A stretch of 5,567 nt of DNA from JBBRNH01 sp038247465. GTDB taxonomy: Bacteria; Bacteroidota; Bacteroidia; Cytophagales; Spirosomataceae. The translations under genes and the position numbers were made by a program. Of this stretch, positions 1-5,342 are shown in pieces. The notes beneath the pieces are model-generated. The model had not been told where the DNA came from. It was given only the letters and a program-made list of their open reading frames with translations, and searched no databases. Within the stretch, counting starts at the first letter, position 1. The number at the start of each line of letters is the position of its first letter. Location: NCBI GenBank assembly GCA_038247465.1, contig JBBRUV010000324.1:1-5567 (forward strand), read 5' to 3'.

Positions 1-69
1 CAGGGGCGGTGTGTCAGTCTCGGTCTTTAGCCCCGCCCCTGAAAACAGGGGAGGGGTTGGGGTGGGGTA
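1..69 (-). repeat. In-frame C/G-rich palindromic repeat inside leuS (continues past the left edge)
   Basis: Bases 31-41 and 46-56 form a hairpin with an AAAA loop and 10 of 11 pairs (arms ccccgcccctg and caggggagggg). It is followed by ggttggggtggggta. Bases 1-9 (caggggcgg) are a further near-copy of 46-54, offset by 45 bases (15 codons), and also pair perfectly with 33-41. Read in leuS, the segment gives PTPTPPLFSGAGL and then a Thr/Pro-rich tail, after the well-conserved GEPPLGRAEGWKY. I expect LeuRS to continue here with the motif leading to MPGWAGSSWY, so this looks like an insertion. The core resembles the element at 2498-2688. The boundaries are uncertain because the window ends. Confidence 0.7.
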
Positions 70-1698
70 ATATTTCCACCCTTCTGCCCGTCCCAACGGC
101 GGTTCTCCGGCTTCGGTGGGGAGGTATTTGTCAACGGCGGGCAGTTCGAGGGGTAAGTCGGCTTCGTTAATCAGGTCGGGCAACACGGAGCCGTCGGCAG
201 TGGGCCGGAAATACACCGGCACGGGTTCGCCCCAATAGCGTTGGCGGCTGAAAACGGCATCGCGCAGCCGGAAATTCACTTTGCCTTTGCCCATGCCGCG
301 TTCTTCCAGAAACAAAATCAGGGCGGTAGTGGCCTTCTTGTATGCCATGCCGTTGATAAACTTGGAGTTGATGTATCGGCCTTCTTTGGTGTTATCGGCC
401 TGACTGTCAATGTTCTGCTGTCCGTCCAGAATCGGGATGATGGGCAAACCAAAATGTTTGGCAAAGAGCCAGTCGCGCTGATCGCCGGCCGGCACGGCCA
501 TTACCGCACCCGTGCCGTAGCCAGCCAGCACGTAGTCGGCTAAGTAAATCGGGACGGGTTCGTTATTAACCGGGTTCAGGCAGTAGCTCCCCGTAAACAC
601 GCCCGACACGGTTTTGGCATCGGCCATGCGGTCGCGTTCCGAGCGCAGTTTGGCCGCCGTGATATAGTCTTCTACGGCTTCGCGCTGTTCGGGCGTGGTT
701 AGGCTTTCTACAAGTTCATGCTCCGGGGCCAGCACCATAAACGTTACGCCAAAAATGGTGTCAACGCGGGTAGTGAACACCTCGATAAAATTTGCGCTGT
801 CTGACAGCGCAAATTTTACACTGGCTCCCACGCTCCGGCCAATCCAGTTGCGCTGTTGTTCTTTAAGCGAATCGGTCCAGTCAATCGTATCAAGGCCTGC
901 AATCAGGCGGTCGGCGTAGGCCGTGATTCGCATCATCCATTGCCGCATCCGTTTTTGCACCACCGGGTAGCCACCCCGCTCCGACACGCCATCTTTAACC
1001 TCGTCGTTTGCCAAAACCATACCCAGAGCCGGACAAAAATTCACGACGGCATCGGCCAGATAGGTTAGTCGGTAGGCCAGCGTAACCCGGTATTTTTCGT
1101 CGTCGGTCATATTGGCCCATTCCTGAGCGTCGAATGAAAGCAACGTTGGGCCAAACAGATCGGCTTCGTCAGTGACCGCATTTACGCCCGCTGTGCCGTT
1201 GGCGGCAAACATTGCCAGCAGGGTTTCGATGGGTTCGGCCTTATCGGTATCGCGGTTATACCACGACCGGAAGAGCTCCATAAAAATCCACTGCGTCCAC
1301 TTGTAATAGTCTGGTGATGAGGTTCTTACCTCCCGTGACCAGTCGTAGCTAAAGCCAATGTTTTTGAGTTGTTCAATGTAGCGCGTCAGGTTAGCTTCGG
1401 TGGTGGTGGCGGGATGTTGGCCGGTCTGAATGGCGTATTGTTCGGCAGGCAGACCAAACGAGTCGAAGCCCATTGGGTGCAGCACGTTGAACCCGCGCAG
1501 CCGTTTGTAGCGTGAAACAATATCGGAGGCAATGTATCCCAGCGGATGCCCCACGTGCAGCCCTGCCCCCGACGGGTACGGAAACATATCCAGCACGTAG
1601 TATTTGGGTTTTGTTACGTCGGTTTCGACGCGGTAAGTTTGGTTGTCGTCCCAGAAACGCTGCCATTTCTGTTCGGTATCGCGATGGTTGTAGTCCAT
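1..1698 (-). CDS. leuS: Leucyl-tRNA synthetase, N-terminal 566 residues (partial, runs off left edge)
   Basis: Charges tRNA-Leu with leucine in the cytoplasm and edits mischarged tRNA. The frame is open from the ATG at 1698-1696 to the left edge, and the N-terminus MDYNHRDTEQKWQRFW is typical of the family. The class I HIGH signature appears as HVGH at residues 48-51, within YPSGAGLHVGHPLGY. The CP1 editing domain follows: the threonine-rich TTRVDTIFG is at residues 309-317, and GTGAVMAVPAGDQRDW at 395-410 supplies the conserved Asp residues (406 and 409). RQRYWGEPVPVYF marks re-entry into the catalytic core. The KMSKS loop, leucine-specific domain and anticodon-binding domain lie outside the window. 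Editing motifs sit about 60 residues later than in E. coli LeuRS, as I recall for the longer Bacteroidota enzymes. Two oddities are palindromic repeats inside the frame, at residues 294-305 and about 544-566. The gene is divergent from the membrane protein gene at 1796. Identity is very sure. Confidence 0.97.
   Translation of the reverse strand, partial: MDYNHRDTEQKWQRFWDDNQTYRVETDVTKPKYYVLDMFPYPSGAGLHVGHPLGYIASDIVSRYKRLRGFNVLHPMGFDSFGLPAEQYAIQTGQHPATTTEANLTRYIEQLKNIGFSYDWSREVRTSSPDYYKWTQWIFMELFRSWYNRDTDKAEPIETLLAMFAANGTAGVNAVTDEADLFGPTLLSFDAQEWANMTDDEKYRVTLAYRLTYLADAVVNFCPALGMVLANDEVKDGVSERGGYPVVQKRMRQWMMRITAYADRLIAGLDTIDWTDSLKEQQRNWIGRSVGASVKFALSDSANFIEVFTTRVDTIFGVTFMVLAPEHELVESLTTPEQREAVEDYITAAKLRSERDRMADAKTVSGVFTGSYCLNPVNNEPVPIYLADYVLAGYGTGAVMAVPAGDQRDWLFAKHFGLPIIPILDGQQNIDSQADNTKEGRYINSKFINGMAYKKATTALILFLEERGMGKGKVNFRLRDAVFSRQRYWGEPVPVYFRPTADGSVLPDLINEADLPLELPAVDKYLPTEAGEPPLGRAEGWKYYPTPTPPLFSGAGLKTETDTPPL
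786..818. repeat. Perfect 33-base palindrome within the leuS editing-domain region
   Basis: The 16-base arms at 786-801 and 803-818 are exact reverse complements around a single central base (802). The length is exactly 11 codons. In leuS it encodes residues 295-304, KFALSDSANF, just before the IEVFTTRVDT editing motif. Because of the symmetry, the plus strand also encodes KFALSDSANF in one frame. A perfect palindrome of this length is very unlikely by chance in coding DNA, so a mobile or copied palindromic repeat is the likeliest source. The protein length here seems close to that of relatives, so it may replace a native beta-hairpin rather than add to it. Confidence 0.8.
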
Positions 1699-1701
1699 AA
1701 A

Positions 1702-1723
1702 GTAACGCGGGTAGAAACCCGCG
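1702..1723 (+). repeat. Intergenic hairpin repeat, copy 1
   Basis: The 22-base unit begins gtaacgcgggtagaaacccg and contains the stem gcgggt-agaa-acccgc (1707-1722). It matches, in inverted orientation, the unit at 1745-1766 at 17 of 22 positions. It starts 4 bases upstream of the leuS ATG on the transcribed side, so it would fold in the leuS 5' untranslated region, very close to the start codon. Confidence 0.65.
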
Positions 1724-1744
1724 CGATGCTGTTAATTTGTAGGA

Positions 1745-1766
1745 TACGGGTTTTCACCCGCATTAC
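1745..1766 (-). repeat. Intergenic hairpin repeat, copy 2 (inverted)
   Basis: On the minus strand it begins gtaatgcgggtgaaaacccg, matching copy 1 at 1702-1723 with five substitutions. It has its own stem, cgggt/acccg. On the plus strand the stem can be lengthened outward by tttgta (1736-1741) pairing with tacaaa (1765-1770). The pair of copies fills most of the gap between two divergent genes. Confidence 0.6.
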
Positions 1767-1771
1767 AAACA

Positions 1772-1779
1772 CAAAAATA
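1772..1779 (-). promoter_or_regulatory. Candidate -7 element for leuS
   Basis: The minus strand reads TATTTTTG, an exact match to the Bacteroidota TAnnTTTG element, about 74 bases upstream of the leuS start. No clear TTG is seen at the expected -33 position, so the match could be chance. If it is used, the leader would contain both hairpin repeats. Confidence 0.35.
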
Positions 1780-1795
1780 GGACTTTTGCCCCGCT

Positions 1796-3721
1796 ATGCT
1801 GTACCCTCTTTCGTTGCCCCGCATCACGTTGTATTGGTTTTTGGCCCTCGGAGCCATCGTAATGGGGCTGGCAATGTGGGCAGTCGGCGATTTCTCACAG
1901 CCAATGTCTGACGGGAACGATACTGATGTCTATGAATATGTGGGCTATTATTTCTGGAAGAACCTGACACTGTGGCCGTTCCCGCACCTCAATCTGACCA
2001 CCAATCAGACATTTTACCCGTATGGCACCAATCAGACGTTTCTCGACTGGGGTTTCGAGCGCGATTACTGGTACGCGCTTTGTTATTGGCTTAACGGCAA
2101 CCGGCCCGGCCCATACATCCAGTTTTATTACGTGTACAGTTTGGTGCTGACGGCCCTCGGCTCGTTCTGGCTCTTGCGAAACCGATTTCCGGCCTGGCGG
2201 CTGTTTGTATTTGGGCTGGCCGTGTCGGTCTTTAATTTTTACGCGCTGTTTAAGTTTCCGGTTCACCTCAACGTCTGCGTCGGGCATTATACGGTTTTGT
2301 GCATCGTGGCAACGTATCGGTTGTTGGCTACCGCCCCCGCGCTCCCCTTAAAAAAAGGGGGGGGAGTGATTACGCTTAACTTTTTGATTGGCTGGGCCAC
2401 GCTACATGTGCTGGTGTTGAGTCAGGAATTAGGCTACGTGGCCGGGTTTGGGCTGGCATTCACGACGGTGGCGGGAATAATAATGCTACTGGCTAACACC
2501 CGCAACCGACTTACCCCCAACCGATTTACCCCCAACCCCCTAAACAGGGGGCTTCCTGATTCGGGAAAGGGGAACAATTGCACGCCATCCGCGACTAAAA
2601 GCCCCCATTTGGGAAAGGGGAACAATTGCACTTCATCCGCGACTAAAAGCCCCCTGTTTAGGGGGTTGGGGGTAAGTCGGTTGCGGGTATACGCCGAAAC
2701 AAAACCACTCCTACTACTCGCCTTTTTTCTCCTTGCCCTTTGGCTTTACCTCCCCCTCGCGCTCCAGATTGTTGTCAACGCCCGGCAGTTTGATTTTGGT
2801 GATGTCGTCCCCTCCCGAATGTGGTCACACCCAGCCCGATTGCTGATTCCGTATATTCCTGGCCTTGACCAGTTTACGGTGGGATACGAACGGTTTTTCG
2901 GGGACAGTTTCGAGAGTTTCGGGCAGGGAAGTCCTGGTTTGTGGCTGATTATTGCGGCTGCGGTGGGCTGGTGGGCTATCCGGCGACGGGTGGCGTTGTG
3001 GCTACCGATTGTAGTGATGCTGGCCCTGTGTCTGCTCTATCATCCGTTGTTGCTGCCAACGCTCAAAATTTTCCCCTGGTTTGCCTTTAACCGACACGGG
3101 GGCCGTGCCAGTCTGATTTATCCGGTTTTGCTGGGGTTGCTGGCCCTGCACGTACCAGTACCAAAAAGCCGGATTAGTTGGCTGGTAATGAGCGGATTAG
3201 GAATGTTGATGCTCGTAGAGTGGGGCTATCCGTATTCAGTGTACGTCCAACTCGACCGGCCCCGGTTGCCCGCGTCGTTTTTTCGGTATGTCGAGGTGGT
3301 ACGGCAAACACCCGGCGAAGCCATTTTAGACTGGCCGTTTTGCACTACCGGGGCCGACGGGCCAACCGCCACTGCCGAACTTTGCCCGCATTATCAGGAA
3401 CAGAACGCGGTGTTTACCTTCCGGCGGTTTTACGACAAAAAAGGCGTTGGGCAGTATTTCGGGCGGCTCTCGATGGCGCAAACCGAACCGTTTCGGCGCG
3501 ACGGATGGCCCCGGCTGCTGTTGCCAGATTATGTGTTTACCGAAGCCGACTGGCGATTTCTGGATGATTTTCTCCGAAAAAACGACTTTGCCGGTATCAA
3601 TCTCTACCCCGATTTACTCGCGCCCGAACAGGTCAGGCAGTTTTATGTCCGATACGGAAAACCAGTTGCCGAAACCCGTTTTCCGGCTGCCGGACGGGTT
3701 CAGTTTCTGAAACTGCGCTGA
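1796..3721 (+). CDS. Polytopic membrane protein, possible GT-C type glycosyltransferase, with repeat-derived insertions
   Basis: A 641-residue protein I cannot assign to a named family. A membrane helix at about residues 8-30 is followed by an acidic, aromatic loop (SDGNDTDVYEYVGYYFWKN, about 38-56) and the NQTFYPYGTNQTF segment. This resembles the first extracytoplasmic loop of GT-C glycosyltransferases, where acidic residues bind a lipid-linked sugar donor. More hydrophobic segments lie near 111-127, 136-150, 162-178, 192-208, 213-233, 304-327, 381-395, 400-420, 440-453 and 461-474. The tail from about 490 is soluble, with ILDWPFC at 510-516. Two loops hold repeat sequence: residues about 182-191 and 235-298. 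Both lie between hydrophobic segments, where a fold could tolerate them. The ATG at 1796 is chosen because it places the first helix at the N-terminus; there is only a weak AGGA 13 bases upstream. Glycosyltransferase activity is inference; the reading frame is sure. Confidence 0.85.
   Translation: MLYPLSLPRITLYWFLALGAIVMGLAMWAVGDFSQPMSDGNDTDVYEYVGYYFWKNLTLWPFPHLNLTTNQTFYPYGTNQTFLDWGFERDYWYALCYWLNGNRPGPYIQFYYVYSLVLTALGSFWLLRNRFPAWRLFVFGLAVSVFNFYALFKFPVHLNVCVGHYTVLCIVATYRLLATAPALPLKKGGGVITLNFLIGWATLHVLVLSQELGYVAGFGLAFTTVAGIIMLLANTRNRLTPNRFTPNPLNRGLPDSGKGNNCTPSATKSPHLGKGNNCTSSATKSPLFRGLGVSRLRVYAETKPLLLLAFFLLALWLYLPLALQIVVNARQFDFGDVVPSRMWSHPARLLIPYIPGLDQFTVGYERFFGDSFESFGQGSPGLWLIIAAAVGWWAIRRRVALWLPIVVMLALCLLYHPLLLPTLKIFPWFAFNRHGGRASLIYPVLLGLLALHVPVPKSRISWLVMSGLGMLMLVEWGYPYSVYVQLDRPRLPASFFRYVEVVRQTPGEAILDWPFCTTGADGPTATAELCPHYQEQNAVFTFRRFYDKKGVGQYFGRLSMAQTEPFRRDGWPRLLLPDYVFTEADWRFLDDFLRKNDFAGINLYPDLLAPEQVRQFYVRYGKPVAETRFPAAGRVQFLKLR
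2342..2366. repeat. Short in-frame palindromic repeat with A7 and G8 runs
   Basis: The left arm ctcccctt (2342-2349) pairs with aagggg...ag on the right, across seven A (2350-2356) and eight G (2357-2364). It encodes ALPLKKGGG at about residues 182-190 of the membrane protein, between two hydrophobic segments. Flanking sequence reads normally on both sides. The long single-base runs make it a slippage-prone spot. Confidence 0.6.
2504..2533 (+). repeat. 15-base tandem duplication in the left arm
   Basis: Two copies of aaccgaYttaccccc lie end to end (2504-2518 and 2519-2533), with one difference (c or t). They encode NRLTP and NRFTP. The right arm at 2648-2688 has only one copy, so the duplication arose within the left arm, or one copy was lost from the right. 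Its length is exactly five codons. Confidence 0.8.
2563..2658 (+). repeat. Two 48-base tandem units in the centre of the element
   Basis: Units 2563-2610 and 2611-2658 both begin gggaaaggggaacaattgca. They are identical over 44 bases except for gc versus tt, and diverge at the last four bases. The period is 16 codons, giving the peptides GKGNNCTPSATKSPHL (residues 257-272) and GKGNNCTSSATKSPLF (273-288). Confidence 0.85.
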
Positions 3722-3724
3722 TAA

Positions 3725-4765
3725 TCAAAACTTTCTGACACAACGCAATGACTTCTTAGATTGCCCCCGCCGACCCGACAGCGCAAACAGTGGGTCGAAA
3801 TAATACCGCAGGGTGAGTTCATGCGCCCCGCCCGTTGCCCAGCTCAACGATGACACCGTCATGTCGTAACTGTATTGAATCGTGAGGGGGAACTCGGTCA
3901 GTTGCCAGCCGACCAAGGCAATCAGGGCATCGCGCTGGCTGGTTTGGTTGTATTTGCGGAGCGGAATGCCCCGATACCACACGCCGAGCAACAACGGTTC
4001 GCGGAGGTAGTTGATACCCGCATCGAGCTGCTGGTCTGGCCCTTGATTCCGGTAGTAAGCCGTTAGCGTCAGGCTTTCCCGCAAATCGTTACGTTGGCGG
4101 GCTTCCGATTGGTTCATGGGCAAGGTTACTGCTGCCTGCACCCCAAACCGCCGACTGGTCAGGTAGCCGCGCTCGGCACGTTGGCCCATATTATGAAACG
4201 TGGCCCCAACCATAAACGACGGTTTGTCTTCGTAGTTGGTTTCCAGGAGTACGCCCGTTGCAAAATTCAGCGTGTTGCGCGTTAGCCCAACCTGTGCTAA
4301 TGGATCGCTGCTGACGGGATTGCTTAAACCAGCGGACGAAAACTGATCCACAAACGTCAGCCCGTTGGGGTTATACACACCCGACGAAAACGCCACCTGC
4401 CCCGCCCCGATAAACCGCAAACCGCCATCGCGCCCGCCAATAATACCCGCGCCCTGCATCGCCAACGAACTGGTTTTGACCTGATTACCCTGCACGTCGT
4501 GCATGGCTAATGCGCCAAAGCCTACGCCCACACTGCCCGCGCCGGGGTCGAGGTAGGTATCGAACGAGGCAACAGCAGTTTGGTAATTAGCCCCCAACGC
4601 GGGCCACTGATTGCGGTAATTGACCGACAGTCTCGACTTGCCCGTGTATCCCGCAAAAGCCGGATTGTGATAAAGCGGATTGGCATAAAACTGCGAAAAC
4701 TGTGGGTCTTGAGCGAAGACAGAGAGGGCAAACAGACTGAAAACAAGCAGATAGAAGAGCCGCAT
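3725..4765 (-). CDS. PorP/SprF-family type IX secretion system outer-membrane protein
   Basis: A 346-residue protein of the PorP/SprF family. These are outer-membrane beta-barrel proteins linked to type IX secretion and, for SprF, to surface localisation of the gliding adhesin SprB in Flavobacterium. A signal peptide covers residues 1-18 (MRLFYLLVFSLFALSVFA), with cleavage expected before QDPQFSQF. The family hallmark QDPQFSQFYANPLYHNPAFAG follows directly, then SVNYRNQWPA at about 47-56. The rest has alternating, Gly-rich strand-like sequence. Near the end, GGAHELTLRYYF and the basic tail finishing in Phe are also typical. Length is normal for the family. It is a complete gene with the ATG at 4765-4763, and its stop is three bases from that of the convergent membrane protein gene. 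Bacteroidota often carry many paralogues, so which secreted partner it serves cannot be told. The family call is very sure; a specific gene symbol is not justified. Confidence 0.93.
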   Translation of the reverse strand: MRLFYLLVFSLFALSVFAQDPQFSQFYANPLYHNPAFAGYTGKSRLSVNYRNQWPALGANYQTAVASFDTYLDPGAGSVGVGFGALAMHDVQGNQVKTSSLAMQGAGIIGGRDGGLRFIGAGQVAFSSGVYNPNGLTFVDQFSSAGLSNPVSSDPLAQVGLTRNTLNFATGVLLETNYEDKPSFMVGATFHNMGQRAERGYLTSRRFGVQAAVTLPMNQSEARQRNDLRESLTLTAYYRNQGPDQQLDAGINYLREPLLLGVWYRGIPLRKYNQTSQRDALIALVGWQLTEFPLTIQYSYDMTVSSLSWATGGAHELTLRYYFDPLFALSGRRGQSKKSLRCVRKF

Positions 4766-4782
4766 ACGTTATTGGTTATGGA

Positions 4783-4813
4783 TTGATTGAGTCGGTAAAA
4801 AAACGTATTTTTG
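4783..4813 (+). promoter_or_regulatory. Candidate Bacteroidota promoter for the lipoprotein gene
   Basis: TATTTTTG at 4806-4813 matches the TAnnTTTG -7 element exactly. A TTG at 4783-4785 lies 20 bases upstream, within the expected spacing for the -33 element. Transcription would begin about 45-50 bases before the ATG at 4869. The sequence just before that ATG is A-rich (caaaaacaaaaacgcc), as is common for translation starts in this phylum. Confidence 0.55.
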
Positions 4814-4868
4814 ACAGTGATTCCAACCTTTTGTACGGAAGAAAAGTCTTGTCAAAAACAAAAACGCC

Positions 4869-5285
4869 ATGAAATACACATCCCTTTGTTTGTTAGCCGG
4901 ACTGCTGTTCCTGCTCAGTTGCCAAAAATCCGTTGACCCCAAAGAACCCAATGGCATCAAACTCAATCAGGTCGTGCAGATTGATGCTAATCGGTCATAC
5001 ACAATCACCAGAATTAATGATAGTCGCTGTCCAATAGGGGAGGGCATCCCTTGCATCTGGCAGGGAGTAGCCGAAGTGACGGTACGGCTGAACCAAAGCA
5101 ATCAGACTGACACCGTGAAAGTGGCAACTCTTGATGTGTTTGATGGTTTATATCAACGCAAACGAACAATTACAATCAATGGCAGCACCTGGACGGTTGA
5201 ACTGATGGACGTTTTACCCTGTCCAGTTTGGCCTGCCCCGAAAATTTATAACCCGGTTGTGCAGTTAAAAGTTAGCGTACAATAG
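4869..5285 (+). CDS. Small secreted lipoprotein with a DSRCP...CIW motif
   Basis: A 138-residue protein of unknown function. Residues 1-18 form a lipoprotein signal peptide ending in the lipobox LLSC, so Cys18 should be lipidated. The next residues, QKSVD, place no Asp at +2. The mature part is mostly beta-strand-like, with the motif DSRCPIGEGIPCIWQGVAEV at residues 51-70. I recognise DSRCP....C.W.G as recurring in small Bacteroidota lipoproteins without a known role. Cys54 and Cys62 could form a disulfide, and a further Cys (118) lies in VLPCPVWP near the end. The start is fixed by the signal peptide and an A-rich leader. It is divergent from the PorP/SprF-family gene and only 57 bases upstream of the next gene on its strand, but nothing in its sequence ties it to type IX secretion. 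Confidence 0.88.
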   Translation: MKYTSLCLLAGLLFLLSCQKSVDPKEPNGIKLNQVVQIDANRSYTITRINDSRCPIGEGIPCIWQGVAEVTVRLNQSNQTDTVKVATLDVFDGLYQRKRTITINGSTWTVELMDVLPCPVWPAPKIYNPVVQLKVSVQ

Positions 5286-5307
5286 CAGCAGAATCAGGCG
5301 GAGGACT

Positions 5308-5315
5308 TACTTTTG
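5308..5315 (+). promoter_or_regulatory. Candidate -7 element for the gene starting near 5343
   Basis: TACTTTTG matches TAnnTTTG exactly, in the short gap after the lipoprotein stop. No TTG is seen 19-21 bases upstream, so support is partial. If used, transcription would begin near 5320-5324. That would leave the ATG at 5322 almost leaderless and favour the ATG at 5343. Confidence 0.4.
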
Positions 5316-5342
5316 TAGCACATGCCTTTTGCTGTTTCACCC

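Larger units (their letters stand above)
2498..2688. repeat. Composite inverted/tandem repeat element inserted in frame in the membrane protein gene
   Basis: The left arm (2498-2553) and right arm (2648-2688) are reverse complements over 41 bases. They start from acccgcaaccgacttacccc on one side and end in cggttgcgggt on the other. The left arm carries an extra 15 bases, a second copy of its aaccgacttaccccc segment. Each arm also contains a smaller hairpin of the type ccccctaaacaggggg. The centre is a 48-base tandem repeat. The segment encodes residues 235-298, rich in Asn, Thr, Pro, Lys and Gly and unlike the hydrophobic protein around it, yet the frame stays open. Its core matches the element at 1-69: taccccc-aacccc-ccct-hairpin-aggggg-ct. 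Confidence 0.85.

Noticed and set aside
1391..1666. Minus-strand open frame of 91 codons and overlapping plus-strand frames within 241-1911
   Set aside because: These lie opposite or out of frame with leuS, whose own frame has clear family motifs throughout. The translations are Arg/Ala/Pro-rich shadows without recognisable features.
1732..1739. ttaatttg as a -7 element for the membrane protein gene
   Set aside because: It has TT in place of the conserved TA and no TTG at the right distance, so the promoter for this gene remains unidentified.
2434..2631. Minus-strand open frame of 65 codons over the composite repeat
   Set aside because: It is open because the repeat is symmetric. Outside the repeat it has no protein-like character, and it lies opposite a well-supported gene.
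2498..2688. CRISPR array
   Set aside because: There are only two tandem units of 48 bases with almost no unique spacer between them, they are translated within a gene, and no cas genes are present.
2498..2688. Insertion sequence with terminal inverted repeats
   Set aside because: The arms are 41-56 bases, but the interior has no transposase frame and only about 94 bases between arms. At most it is a non-autonomous element.
3178..3710. Two plus-strand frames overlapping the 3' part of the membrane protein gene
   Set aside because: They are out-of-frame shadows; the main frame continues with coherent sequence to its stop at 3721.
4769..4966. Minus-strand 65-codon frame over the lipoprotein promoter and signal peptide
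   Set aside because: It overlaps the lipoprotein start, which has a clear lipobox and promoter; the minus-strand translation shows no feature of its own.
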